Positions 10,998 to 23,239 of a stretch of 64,000 nucleotides of DNA are shown piece by piece. The notes under the pieces were generated by a model that saw nothing but the letters and a program-made list of their open reading frames with translations, was not told where the DNA came from and searched no databases. A program made the translations under genes and the position numbers. The stretch is from Rheum nobile. Taxonomy: Eukaryota > Streptophyta > Magnoliopsida > Caryophyllales > Polygonaceae. The stretch spans positions 1,922,001 through 1,986,000 of the forward strand of contig WOAB01000093.1 of NCBI GenBank assembly GCA_027886185.1. Direction: 5' to 3'. Positions within the stretch are counted from its first letter, which is position 1. Each line of letters opens with the position of its first letter.

Positions 10998-11539
10998 ATT
11001 GGAATAGGTAAACTATTTGGAAAAAAGTTAAACTAATAGTTAAATAATATAATTGTTAAATATGGAATTTCTATTGTCTGTCCATGAACTCACACTACTC
11101 AACTTCACAATTTATCACTTGGCTCACTTTTTTTTATGAAGACGTGCTTTCAACTTTAATATATAGGAGAAATATATATGAGGGAAATATTAATAAAGAT
11201 TGTTGTAATAAATTTTTTTTCACAGATTAATAGTTATATGTTAATAAAATTGTAGTAACCTAAATCTTTAGCCTTTATACTTAACATAATCAACATTTTA
11301 GAGTTTGGTTTCAGTGAGAATATGTGCTTATATGTGAACGTGAGAATGATATACACATAATATGAAATAAATGAACACATCGGAAAATTATGCAAACATA
11401 ATACAACATAGAGGGTGAATCATATGAGAAAGGGCACATAATATATGTGAACGTAAGAACATGAACATAGTGTACAAAATTGATGAGCAACTAAATGCAA
11501 TTATTGATTGATTAAATCACTCTTTTTCATTATGGTCCC
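10998..11539. other. AT-rich intergenic DNA
   Basis: Nothing recognisable. Short ATATGTGAACGT-like motifs recur around 11,330-11,460. Confidence 0.5.
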
Positions 11540-11935
11540 CTAGCTAACACCTAGAGGTGTCAAACAGGTTAAACTGGTCGGGTTTAAGCGTACCAGGTCG
11601 TGTCGATTGCGGGTCAAAATTTACGGGTCGATTGTGGGTCGAGTCATTGCGGGTCAGGTACGGGTTCGGGTCGACCCAGCGGGTCGAGAGCGCTTTGTCA
11701 ACATTTTATAAAATAAATATTAAAATAATATTTTAATTAAAACAAAATATAATAAATCAAAAAATTATTATTATATAATATTTTAATAATAAAATATATT
11801 ATAATATTTAATATATAAAATATTAACACATTTGTTTTTGTATTGACCCAACGGGTCGACCCAACGAGTCAATGACCCAACCCAAAAATTTTTGGGTCGA
11901 ACGGGTCGGGTCACTTTTGACCCAATACTATTTTT
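11540..11935. repeat. GGGTCG/CGACCC-rich repeat
   Basis: Two clusters of GGGTCG and GGGTCGACCC motifs (11,570-11,700 and 11,850-11,930) flank an AT-only core. The start GAGGTGTCAAACAGGTT resembles ends of plant hAT-type non-autonomous elements. A matching opposite end is not visible, so it is listed only as a repeat. Confidence 0.5.
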
Positions 11936-13580
11936 GTATCTTATAGTTATATACTACGATTTTATTCTTTAGTTATATACTATGGTTATGTCCTATAGTT
12001 ATATACTATGGTTATATCCTATAGTTATATACTATGGTTATATCTTATAGTTATCAATTTGGTTATATCTTATGGTAATATCCTATAGTTATATATTATG
12101 GTTATATCCTTTAATTATATACTATGGTTATATCCTATAGTTATATCCAATTTGGTTATATCTTATGGTTATATCCTATAGTTATATACTATGGTTATAT
12201 CTTATAGTTATATCCAATTTGGTTATATCTTATGGTTATATCATTTAGTTATATCTTATGGTTATATTCTATAGTTATATACTATGGTTATATCCTATAG
12301 TTATATACTATGGTTATATCTTATAGTTATATCCAATTTGGTTATATCTTATGGTTATATCCTATAGTTATATACTATGGTTATATCCTATTGTTATATC
12401 TTATAGTTATATCCAATTTGGTTATATCATATCGTTATATCTTATAATTATATACTATGATTATATCTTATAGTTATATCCAATTTGGTTATATCTTAAT
12501 TATGGTTATATCTTATAGTTATATACTACAGTTATATTATTTAGTTATATACTATGGTTATATCCTATAGTTATATCATATAGTTATATACTATGGTTAT
12601 ATCTTATAGTTATATCCATTTTGGTTATATCTTATGGTTATATCCTATAGTTATATACTATGGTTATATCCTTTAGTTATATAGTATGGTTATATCCTAT
12701 AGTTATATACTATGGTTATATCCTATGGTTATATCTTATAGTTATATCCAATTTGATTATATCATATCGTTATATCTTATAATTATATACTATGATTATA
12801 TCTTATAGTTATATCCAATTTGGTTATATCTTATGGTTATATCTTATAGTTATATACTACGGTTATATTCTTTAGTTGTATACTATGGTTATATCCTATA
12901 GTTATATACTATGATTATATCCTATAGTTATATACTATGGTTATATCCTTTAGTTATATAGTATGGTTATATCCTATAGTTATATACTATTGTCCTATAA
13001 TTATATACTATGGTTATATCCTATAGTTATATACTATGGTTATATCTTATAGTTATATCTAATTTGGTTATATCCTATGGTTATATACTATGGTTATATC
13101 ATATAGTTAAATCCAATTTGGTTATATCATATAGTTATATAACTATAAGATATATGATATAACCATAGTATATAACTATAGGATATAACCAATTGGATAT
13201 AATTATAAGATATAATCATAATACATACTATGGTTATATCATACAATATATTTTATAGTTATATACTATGGTTGTATTATATATTTTATAGTTATATACT
13301 ATGGTTGTATTATATAGTTATATACTATGATTATATCTTATATTTATATCCAATTTGGTTATATCCTCATAGTTATATCCAATTTGGTTATATCATATAG
13401 TTATATAACTATAAGATATATGATATAACCATAGTATATAATTATAAGATATAACCATACTACCATAGTATATAACTATATGATATAATCATAGTATATA
13501 ACTAAAGAATATAACCGTAGCATATAACTATAAGATATAACCAAATTGGATATAACTATAAGATATAACCATAGTTATAT
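11936..13580. repeat. AT-rich minisatellite with internal inversion
   Basis: About 1.65 kb of variants of TATGGTTATATCC and TATAGTTATATAC in alternation, so the higher-order unit is about 26 bp, with TATATCCAATTTGG variants interspersed. Up to about 13,135 the units read in this orientation. From about 13,140 they mostly read as the complement (GATATAACCATAG), switching again locally around 13,210-13,400. The array is therefore a giant imperfect inverted repeat. A shorter array of the same family lies at 62,948-63,310. Confidence 0.95.
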
Positions 13581-14130
13581 GTGATTTTCGAGAATAATAA
13601 TAACAAACAGTTAATATCAAACGAATTGATGGAGAAACGTACATGAATAAAAGTATATTGAAACCTCATGATAAAAATGAATTTATTATCATGTAACCCT
13701 GGTTACTTGAAAACGTCTATTACTAGAGTCAAATGCAGATTTAAAAAGATATATTGTTCATTTGGTTGTTGCGCCCAGAAAAAAAATAAAATAAAAAATT
13801 AAAAAAATAATTTAAGTACGCCAGATTCTGGCGCAGGAGCCAAATTTCAAAAAAAAATCCCAAAAGAGCAAGCGTTTTTTAGCTCTACGCAGTACGTAAT
13901 ATTTTAGCGTACGCTAAAATATTGCGTACAGGTTTTAGAAGTTGGGCCGGCCCTACGCTAAAGTAATGCGTACAGATTTATACTTTTTTTTTATAAAATA
14001 AAATAAAATACGTATAATCTTACGATTTATACGTATTTTCACCTGTATGCAAAGAAATTGCGTACGCAATTTCTATGCGTACAGATTGTCGTGTATATAG
14101 GCAAAAAATGTCGTTCATATAGCAACAACC
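13581..14130. repeat. Dispersed repeat unit with GCGTACGC palindromes (left copy)
   Basis: From TGTGATTTTCGAGAATAATA to about 14,130 this matches 63,310-63,745 in order, and its middle part also matches 62,703-62,880. It holds a hairpin CGCCAGATTCTGGCG (about 13,820), a 26-bp perfect palindrome at 13,898-13,923 and a 22-bp perfect palindrome at 14,053-14,074. Both palindromes are centred on GCGTACGC. No ORF. In both places it adjoins the AT minisatellite. Confidence 0.85.
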
Positions 14131-14482
14131 TTAATTAATGATCGATCGATCTATATATAGTAGATACGTAGATTGATAAATTGTCAATTCAAATCTATTT
14201 ATCTTTCTATATACTATTAGTAAAGTCATAAGTCTCTCATATTTGTCACACATCTAGCTATGCCAAATCATCTATTTAATTTATACATTTATCTATTCAC
14301 TTTTTTAATTTCTCCAAATTGTTTCATCATTTTCTATCAAGATTCCATATAAATTATTTTCATATATATATATATATTTATCGAGCTAAATTATGATTAT
14401 AACTTAATATGTGTTTCCTATTATACATGCATCATATATTATATGTATTTGTATGGATATTTTTTCTACCAAAATTAAATTA

Positions 14483-14811
14483 CCCCTTGTTTGGTTGAAC
14501 GTGGAAAATTAAGTTCTTGGGAATTTAGCTACTTCCTAGGAATTGTAAATTGCTGGAAATTGCGAAATCATATTTGGTTTAAAATTGTTATTTTTATATT
14601 AACATAGGAAGTAATAATATTTCCGTTTAAAAACGCAGGAAGTAGATCTTACATACCTCTTCAAGGTAAGTGCAATTCCTTTAATCGGAGAAATTGCAAC
14701 TTCCTGGGAAGTAAATTCCCACGTTTTATTTTTGAACCAAATACAGGAAATAAATGTATTTCCTAGGAAAGTTCAACTTCCTGGAAAGTGTAACACGAAC
14801 CAAACGAGGGC
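14483..14811. mobile_element. PIF/Harbinger (Tourist)-like MITE
   Basis: A 329-bp element starting CCCCTTGTTTGGTT, with the right end complement GCCCTCGTTTGGTT (12 of 14 match). It is flanked by TTA at 14,480-14,482 and 14,812-14,814. The interior is rich in TTCCTGGAA/TTCCTAGGAA palindromes. No coding capacity. Confidence 0.75.
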
Positions 14812-14814
14812 TTA

Positions 14815-15941
14815 GTGTACGTATGTGTATATGCCTAACTAAATTTTATTTGTATATCTTATATGAAAATTCAAGCTAAAGTGCTTGATTTTAGTAGGTT
14901 AGTAGTTAGTTGCATATCTATATGTATACAAAATCAATCTTTTCAAAATGTGAAGAATATATTCTGTGATACATAATATTGTATTTCATTTTTAGTAATG
15001 GTAAATGTTATATTTCTTAGAATATATTTTTCTTCATTCTATAAAAAATTATACTTATAACATATAAAAAAATGTTATTAACATAATACTCTTATTTGCA
15101 TATCCTAAAATATATTCTTTCTTATTTAAATTAGCTTAATACCAATCTATGCAAAATACAACAACACATTCTACTCTATATGATGTCTAAGCTGATACAG
15201 AGTGGCTTAATCTTTCCAATATTCAAGAGGAACGCCATTTCTTTCTAAATTATTACAGTTTTTGCTATATATATTTTCCGATATTTATTTTTAGATATGC
15301 ACCATAAATGTCTCTTTTATATATGATTTTTGAAATCCAAGTATTTACCATTTTTACGTATATATCACAATAATATATATGACATTAATTAATTATACAA
15401 TTGTATTGAATTTTTAGAGAATAATGTCAAACCATTGTAATGTGAGACCATAGACCCCAATGTATCATTCAATGAAATATTTTCTCCTATTAAGCGGTCC
15501 AAAGAAAACTTTTTTTAAAGATGATAATGTACAAGATGGTACAAAAGACCAATTTTCTACTTTCCGTAACAAGAAATCTATGAAGCATAAGGAAGACTAA
15601 GTTGTTTGCATTCTGGAATACAAGTTATTAGTTATTGAACAAGTTCATATTTTATCAAATTATTGTCAGACATTTTGTTATTAGTAGTTTCTATTTGATA
15701 TTTCTGGTTATTAATATTATATATGACATAATTGGTATTAATCTTTTTGGTTTTGTTTTGAAGTTAATTGATTGTTATTAATTTTAACATTATTACAAAT
15801 TATTATTATAATTAACTATTATTTATAAATAACAAAATGTTATCTTTCAAGATCTTGTGCAAGGCACTGTCTATCTACTAGTTAAATTAAATATCACAAC
15901 ATTTAGGGTTGATGAGTATGCTAATCTAAAGACGTTCTATT
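14815..15941. other. AT-rich intergenic DNA
   Basis: No gene or element recognised. Confidence 0.5.
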
Positions 15942-15954
15942 AACTTTAGGAAAA

Positions 15955-16334
15955 ATGCCATTTTCAAGATGGCTATTACCACCTTTATTTATAGCATCTG
16001 GAGCAATAGAAACAGTGCCATCTTCAATGGTATTTAAGTATATGTAAACTCCCTTTTTGACAGAGTTACTGACACAGTAACTAAGGAAATACTCGCCAAA
16101 TGGAAGAAGTTTGACAACAAGACGATGTTGGCTTAGACGTCTTTATATCATGTAATCTTGTGATCTTGCACTCTCGAGCTTGTTTGATCGGCTCATTTTA
16201 GTTTGGTTCTCTTTTTGAGTGTGTTTTCTTATAACTCTAACCACTGTAGAATATAATGCTTTTGTAATTATACTGCGTGCGCAGGCTGTATATCCTTCTC
16301 TGATTTATGTAATGATTTACCTTCTTCAAAAAGA
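15955..16334 (+). mobile_element. 5'-truncated LINE (L1-type) remnant with 13-bp TSD
   Basis: AACTTTAGGAAAA occurs at 15,942-15,954 and again at 16,335-16,347, flanking a 380-bp insertion. One frame inside reads TFIYSIWSNRNSAIFNG, a stop, then DTVTKEILAKWKKFDNK and a final stop at about 16,136. The first part matches the end of plant LINE ORF2 proteins (IW-x-x-RN-x-x-IFNG). The rest is 3' UTR ending in an A-rich tail. A 13-bp duplication, strong 5' truncation and an A-rich 3' end fit target-primed reverse transcription. Confidence 0.8.
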
Positions 16335-16347
16335 AACTTTAGGAAAA

Positions 16348-17971
16348 TTGTGTGACGTGGACACCATATATATATAAGCTAATTTGTCAAGGTTTTTAAT
16401 TAGACGGATTCACAAGTATACATGCATATTCTTCCTTGCCACTATATGGATGGGACATTCGGGGTGTATAATATATGTATTCAAACTAATTCATGTCTTT
16501 TCGTACGCAGAGATGTTATTAATATTGGCTCGTGATATAAGGTATTCATACTTTATGTTATGAGACAATATATATTAATGACATATATATATATATATTG
16601 TAGCAGAAGGTCCGAATTTGTATTCTAACATTAATTTCATGAGAATTTCTAAACGGTGTTGCACGTTCTCTTGATAATGATGCTATAACTTTGTAAAAAA
16701 AATTGGTCCGTGAAGATGATTTGAGTAACAAATTGAAAGGTAAAACACACTAGAGCAAGAGAAGATTCAAAGTTTGTCAGATGGAGAAGAATATTTGCAC
16801 TGGAAAAGTATAGTGGTGGTAAATATATTATAATGTGTTTTTCAAATGGCACCGGCTAATATCGTTATAAGACCAAAATAGTACAATCGTTAGATTCAAA
16901 ACATGAATTGATGCACTCATATATTAATTGTCTCTTTCAAGCCAAAATCAACCTCTTCACCTTTTCTTCTCACTTTTGTCTCTTTCATTTTGTCGTCTTT
17001 TCTCTCCATATTCATTTTCCCATGCCTCTTTGAGTGCCATTTCAGCCTTTTTCAGGGCTAGAACCCTAAACGGTCTTTGCATAACATGTTTTCACCGGTG
17101 CTTTTTAAGATTAAATTATGTTATTGGTCTCTAAACCATGTAATTGATTTTGGAGGCCAATAAGGAAACAGGATAACCGCTGAAATTCTATCTTAAAACT
17201 ACTTGACAATATGATGAGTAATTTACATAAGCTCAATGAAATTCTATTAAAAAAAACTAATTGACAGCAAGATTATAATTTAATATTTCAACACGCCTCA
17301 CAAATGTAACGGGACTACGAGAGGCAACGGGTCTTGCCCAATCAACACTTGGACAAACGGTTGTTGGTGGACATCTCAGTCTCTTTATAGCCAAATCCCA
17401 TCAACTCAATAACACAAACTGTACCGAACCAACTCCGATACAATGCGAAAGTTTGTGGGTCTATAGTAAGTAGGTGGTTTGGGATCGTGCACGTAGAGGC
17501 GCATACAATCACATTACATAAGCCAAGAATACGTAGTTTCATTATGAAACCAATTGACAGCACAAATTATAACAATTTGAAAGTTTAGACCTATTAGGAA
17601 AAAGTATAAGAATTCGGGAATCCGAATAGAACAACTTAAAACTTATGAAATAACAAACATGAATAATACATCATACAACAAATTAATACAACTAGACGTC
17701 CTCATTACATCAAACAAAATCTTAGTCCCATTTGGTTTCTGTAATGAACTAGTAATGTGTGCTTAGATTTGCACCTTATTCTGAGGTCAACCGTACTCAT
17801 AGAAAATCAGTCACTGGAAAACTAAGTATAACTTACATGGTACAACAAACAAACATCAAACATGCATACAAACCTCAATAACGTCTTAGATCGATCACTA
17901 GTTTATTTATAATGTGATTAGATGACGTGCCCAAGTTTATTATTAGTACACTCCAAATTGGCGATTGCACT
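16348..17971. other. Intergenic DNA and SEP 3' flank
   Basis: No supported gene. The final few hundred bases before 17,972 should contain the SEP 3' UTR, but no polyadenylation site can be fixed. Confidence 0.5.
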
Positions 17972-20900
17972 TCAAAGCATCCACCCTGGTACGAATCCGC
18001 CGTGATGTGCTGAAGTTGACGCAATCAGTTGCTCCGGCATTGCCATGTGATTGTAACTACACAATTAAGGACAGCAGTTGGATCTCAATCAGTTTGTTAT
18101 CAAAATAAGTTTTTATTGGCATTGAAAATTTGACCTCCTTACCCAAGTTGCAGCGTGTTGTCGCATTGGAGAGCTTCAAAGAAGCCTTCGTGCTGACCTG
18201 GCGGCGCCTGGTGGTGGTGGTTCTGGCCATACGGGGTGTTGCCGGCTGCCACCTCAGCATCTTGAGATGGCCTCTGCAGTGAGGCAAAGCTCTCTTCCAG
18301 CTGCCAAGTACAATAAGAAAGCATCTCTCCTTTGAAGATATGTACATTTTAACATTTGTAGTTGTACTAAGTTATATAGCACTGCATTATTGTATGATTT
18401 CTGCTAAGTTAATAGTTATACCTCCTGCTTCAGAGACCGGTTGGATTCGAGAAGATTTTCCTCCTGAAGATTGATTGATCATTAGCTTCTTTATATGTGA
18501 TTAGGACGGATTACTGGTAGTTCTGGAGATAAAAATGTAGAAAATACCTTTCTTTGAAGATCAGCTAGTTGGTCAAGTAAAATCTGAGTCTGCAGAAGAG
18601 TAGGTGAGATGATATATTAAGTAATTACACATAATAACTAGGGCTTATGTTGCATAAACAGACTGCAAGAGGAGCTTTTCATTTTTTAGGGTTTGTGTTG
18701 CATTTAGGGCTAGTTGTCAATTATCATGAACCAAGGTTCCAAATTAAGTAATATTTGCAATGAATCTCCCTTACTGTTGTGACCATTACAAGCCCACTTT
18801 TATACTCGTTAGGCTATTCTGATTAACTTTTTTAGCACATTAAAAATTCAATTACCATTTCCACACACAAAAAAGAAGTTTGGCTTTGTACAAATGCTAT
18901 TGTTGCAAAACAAACCCAAACCCAAACCCAAAAACAAAAGCATAGTGTTACTTTCACACAGAATCAATGTAGATATCTTTCCCTGGACAACATGTAGAGT
19001 AGCCAATCTTGATCTTATTGCAATTGGAACTCATACAACTAAGGGTTGGGAGTGTAGGAGTAAATGAGAAACAACTACCATGCATCCACCGCAGATGTTT
19101 GCACATAGCATATTGCAATGCAAAACAACATCACCTAAAGCTCAGTTTGAGTTGTTGTCCCTGACAATATTATGACATTGTATAAATAGACTTAAGTGCA
19201 ATGCTTCATTCACTATATGCAAACTACCACACTCTCTACTCATGTCTTTTAATGGTGTAAACTCGCATGGATTCGCACACTAAAATCACCAACATAAGTA
19301 ACATGAAGTTTCAGACATAGTACTAGTTAGAAAGAATGCCTAAGAAAAGATACCTTGACCCCAATCCAAAGATAGCAATATGAATAAGGTAGCATATATT
19401 ACATACCCTTGTTGACCTAATTTGCCTCAGGGACTTGTCAAGTTGATGCTCAAGGTGTTCAAGATCCTTAGTTCCCATGTCACTCAAATCTTCTCCCAGT
19501 ATATTCCTGCAATATACCACCTTAGTTTGTGTCCAATGTATTATTCCCAAGTTCAGATGCTTATAACATGAGCTGATGCTCAAGCTAAGAGATTGAATAT
19601 TGTACCTCTGTGATCTCTGCAGAACATCCACTTTAGCTTTTAGCCTTAGATACTCTTGGTAACTCTGTCGATTCAGATAGATGCGAATTGTATCATCTTG
19701 AAATTGAGAGTGTTACCGAAATGAGTTGGAATCCAATAGGAGTGATGAGTATTATACCTCTGCCTCCTTTGATGGATTGGTTGACTCCAGTGAGCCATAG
19801 CTGCATCTTTGGTACCTTTCAAGTGTCTTTTGCATGCTGTAGGCACAAGACAACTTGTATGTATATATATCGAATATGGTGGTTGCTCTTAAATCTTGAG
19901 TATCAATTATCATATGGAAATATATAATATCTGAACTCTAATCAACTTAAGTTAAGAAAACAAAGCACAAGATCATAATATTCACCAGTTAAGTCACAAT
20001 CAATCAAGTACAAGTTATTTAATCACTCTCAGTTAAATTTTATCCGGAGAAATTAAATTTTATGTCACTGAATATATAAAAAGGGGAAAATGACATTTTC
20101 AGATGAGACATGAGAAGTAGAAGTAAAGCTAAGTAGCTGAAATCCGGTGGTGTATAAAATTTGTTCAGTTCCTATCTTGTAAATAACTGAAAAATAAAAG
20201 AGAAAGCATTGAAAATATGGGGAACGTACCAATATTTTCTAGCAAGAACCTCTGATATAATTATAAAACCCCAATTTATTTATTTTTAACTTGACAAGAT
20301 GAACTTTAGAAATTAACCTGATTGTTGCATCAATTTACTAATTTTTTAATCAATTAGTTCCCTGCTACTAGATGAAAAAGAGTAGTATATATCTACAAGT
20401 TTCAGACTTTCATTTACATGAAATTATATTCTGGGCACAAGAAGGTAGCTTGTACTTTTTTTAATAATTAACAACCACAAAAAAGTTAAATAACTCCAAA
20501 AAGTTAATCATGGTAAATATCTAAAAGCATGAATCTAGAGCCAAAATTTACAAGGGTAGTGTCCCATGTTCTCATATGGCCCAGATCTTGAACAAGGAAG
20601 AGAATAAAACCCAAACCAAACAACAACAAAAGCAAGCTTTTCAAGATCTGAAATCTTGAAACCCAACAAGTTGCCCAGAGATGAGACCCACAAATTCTCT
20701 AAATTAAAGAATAAACAAGAGAAGGCATCATCAATCAAGATCAAAATCAAACCCAGAAATTTAAAAATAGTATAGATAAAATTAATCTCACCTAGAGCTG
20801 CTACAGAACTCATAGAGCTTGCCCCTGCTGGAGAAGATGATGAGTGCAATCTCAGCATCACAGAGCACAGAGAGTTCATAGGCTTTCTTGAGAAGCCCAC

Positions 20901-20976
20901 CTCTCCTCTTTGCAAAAGTCACCTGCCTGTTTATCTTGTTCTCTATCCTCTTCAATTCAACTCTCCCTCTCCCCAT
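17972..20976 (-). CDS. SEPALLATA-like (AGL2/LOFSEP group) MADS-box transcription factor, eight exons
   Basis: Floral organ identity co-factor; SEP proteins bridge other MADS proteins into DNA-binding tetramers in the nucleus. Exons (minus strand): 20,976-20,792; 19,836-19,758; 19,664-19,606; 19,506-19,407; 18,589-18,548; 18,463-18,422; 18,300-18,143; 18,056-17,972 (TGA). Sizes 185/79/59/100/42/42/158/85 give 249 residues with all junctions GT-AG. Residues 1-60 are the MADS domain (MGRGRVELKRIENKINRQVT..., ending GKLYEFCSSS). The I region reads SMQKTLERYQRCSYGSLES. The K domain includes LKAKVDVLQRSQRNILGEDL and LEHLEHQLDKSLRQIRSTR. The tail ends GGFVPGWML, the SEP II motif. YGSLES, SYQEYLRLK and ILGEDL resemble the SEP1/2/4 (LOFSEP) side rather than SEP3; that placement needs a tree. 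Introns 1 (955 bp) and 4 (817 bp) are the largest. The SQUA gene follows 8.9 kb downstream on the same strand. Confidence 0.95.
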
Positions 20977-22363
20977 CTTATCTTCTTATATATATAAAAA
21001 AACAACCTTCTTTAATTTATAGTAATACACTTTTTTCCTTTTATATATACTCCCCTCTATAACCTGAGAGATAGATGAGCAAGAGCTTAATTAAAACCCA
21101 AAACAGAAAAGAATTAATTTAAAATTGCCCCCTCTCTTCTTCTCCACCCCTTAAAGAAAGAAAGAAAGAAACCCTCTTTAGTTTATGAGGGTATGCTATT
21201 TGTAGAATTTGTTTCTTCTTTGAATTTTGCTTCTTCTTCTCTTAAACTACTAACCTCATCATCTGGTTAGGTAGTAGTAGCACCCTAGATAGAGAGAGAA
21301 GGGGGAGTGAAGAAATGAAGAAGAAAAAAAGAACCTTTTTTTTTATCTGGTAGATAATGGATGCGTCTTCACTCTTCACTCCTCAGCTTTTAAAGCAAAC
21401 AACACTCCTCTTACCCAGAAAAAAGATGATACTAAGTTTGGTACAATCTGCCTTTTTAATCCTTAAACTTCACCAATACTAGTTTTTTTTTTTTTCTGGG
21501 TTAATTTAATTAGCGCGTCATTGGTTTTTATTTTTTTTTAAAAAAAAATTCTTACCATATTATTTGTCTTTGTATTGTTAATTTTTTGTCTCAATATATT
21601 TTAGTTTTTTCTTTGTTTTTTTGATTGGAGTATTAATAAATGTACATCCACTATAATTCTAATTCATTAATACAAGTTATTTACCAATGAAATTAAGAAT
21701 TAAATAAGGGTATTTTAGACTATGTTTTTACTTCCTTAAACAATGTATCCAAGGGTACGGATAGAGTGAATCTTATGTTGTATAATTATGTTTGTAAAAT
21801 ATTGAAATGCAATTAAATTTGTACGCATGTTTCTTCCCCAAACAAACAAATCTTATTTTTGGACATTGGATCTATCTTTATGAAAGAGATTCAAGTGAAT
21901 TATTAATTAGAATAATTTGATATTTAGAGGCTGATGATGAAAAATCCAAAAAAACAAATGATTACAAATTTAAGGACTAACTGCTTAATCTAGATTTTTT
22001 TATCTATAACAATTCATAATTTCTCGTACACAAATTTGCAGGAGTTAACTTAGTACTCCATAATATTAAGAGAAAACAAATACGGAGTATGCAAGAAATG
22101 TAAATATTCCATAAGGATTAATTTTATCCGATAAGGTTGCAGGCCACCAGAAGGGATTATAATTATATCGGTTTGTCTAATGAGTGTTCACGTGCACATG
22201 TTAAGAAGTCAAATTTGATATTTTTTTAAGAAATATTTCCTAAAGTAAAATGGGTGAATCCCTAGGAAAAAAAATTAAACTAATAACTAAAATAAATTAT
22301 TATTAAATTCTAGTTATATTTCCCCCAATGTTGAGTCAAATCATGTTCCCTGTTCATACTAAC
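20977..22363. other. SEP upstream region
   Basis: The first 400 bp are GA/TC-rich on the coding strand (AAAGAAAGAAAG, TTCTTCTTC), as in a 5' leader. TATATATATAAAA at about 20,987-20,999 is too close to the ATG to be a usual TATA box; GCTTTTAAAGC near 21,389 is an alternative. No CArG box of the form CC(A/T)6GG was found by eye. Confidence 0.4.
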
Positions 22364-22365
22364 TA

Positions 22366-22639
22366 CTCCCTCCGTACCTTAATTATGTTCCCGTTTCGTT
22401 TTTATACACTATTTATAGTTGAAGAGAATCTTTGAAATTTCTTCCAAAATATAAGCAAAAATATAGTCATGTGAGATCTTGTTTGATTCGTCTTAATGAA
22501 TACTTTGATAATATCAAAAAATTATAATTTTTATTAATATGAAATTAAAAATATTAACGATACAAAATTCATCTCGATAAAATTCATCTCAATAAGTGTG
22601 TCACGTTAAATCAAAAAGAAAAAAAAGGGACGGAGAGAG
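22366..22639. mobile_element. Stowaway MITE
   Basis: A 274-bp element with ends CTCCCTCCGTACC and GGGACGGAGAGAG, the classic Stowaway inverted repeat, flanked by the dinucleotide TA (22,364-22,365 and 22,640-22,641). AT-rich interior, no ORF. Confidence 0.9.
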
Positions 22640-22641
22640 TA

Positions 22642-23084
22642 CTCAACAACGTTGAAAACAAACCACACAAATTTAAAGGACAGGGATATATTATATGTAA
22701 GTATGATTTTAAGTTTGAAAAGAAATCAATGGAATACAAAGTGGAAAGTACAGCAACAACGTGGGTGAATATATCACATCTTATCAGAAAAAAAGAAGAT
22801 TTTGAAGATAGAATTTATTTGAGTGTCGCAGAATACTTTTTGGCCTTTGGGTTTCTGCATTGCATGCAGGGCATTGCCATGTGGGTTATGATTAATGATT
22901 TATATGGGTGCTGTTTGGGGTGTTGTACGTGTCACAATCTCGTTCATTGATCCGCTGCTTCTCTCCTGTTCCATTCCCTGCTACGTACACTATTATACAA
23001 TGGTTGGAATAACCTCAACTTTGTATCCCTTCAATTTGTCCTTAGTTGGAACATATTAGTGCATTGAAGATGATACATCTACAC
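22642..23084. other. Intergenic DNA
   Basis: No recognisable feature. Confidence 0.5.
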
Positions 23085-23087
23085 TAA

Positions 23088-23236
23088 GGGCTTATTTGGT
23101 AAGTGAGTGAAGTGAAAAAATTTGCTTTTATTTTCATTTTCACTCTTAATTTTGTTTATTTTTTGGGAGTAAGGATAAGTAAAATTATTTTCACTCCATC
23201 ACTTCCACTCTCATTTCCATCTTATCGAACGAGCCC
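23088..23236. mobile_element. PIF/Harbinger (Tourist)-like MITE
   Basis: A 149-bp element with ends GGGCTTATTTGGTAAG and the complement GGGCTCGTTCGATAAG (12 of 16 match), flanked by TAA at 23,085-23,087 and 23,237-23,239. Confidence 0.75.
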
Positions 23237-23239
23237 TAA

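Noticed and set aside
11936..13580. CCAATTTGG in the minisatellite as CArG boxes for MADS proteins
   Set aside because: A CArG box needs six A/T between CC and GG; these have five. The abundance reflects repeat structure.
11936..13580. Regular repeats as a CRISPR-like array
   Set aside because: Plant nuclear DNA; units are contiguous without unique spacers and change orientation.
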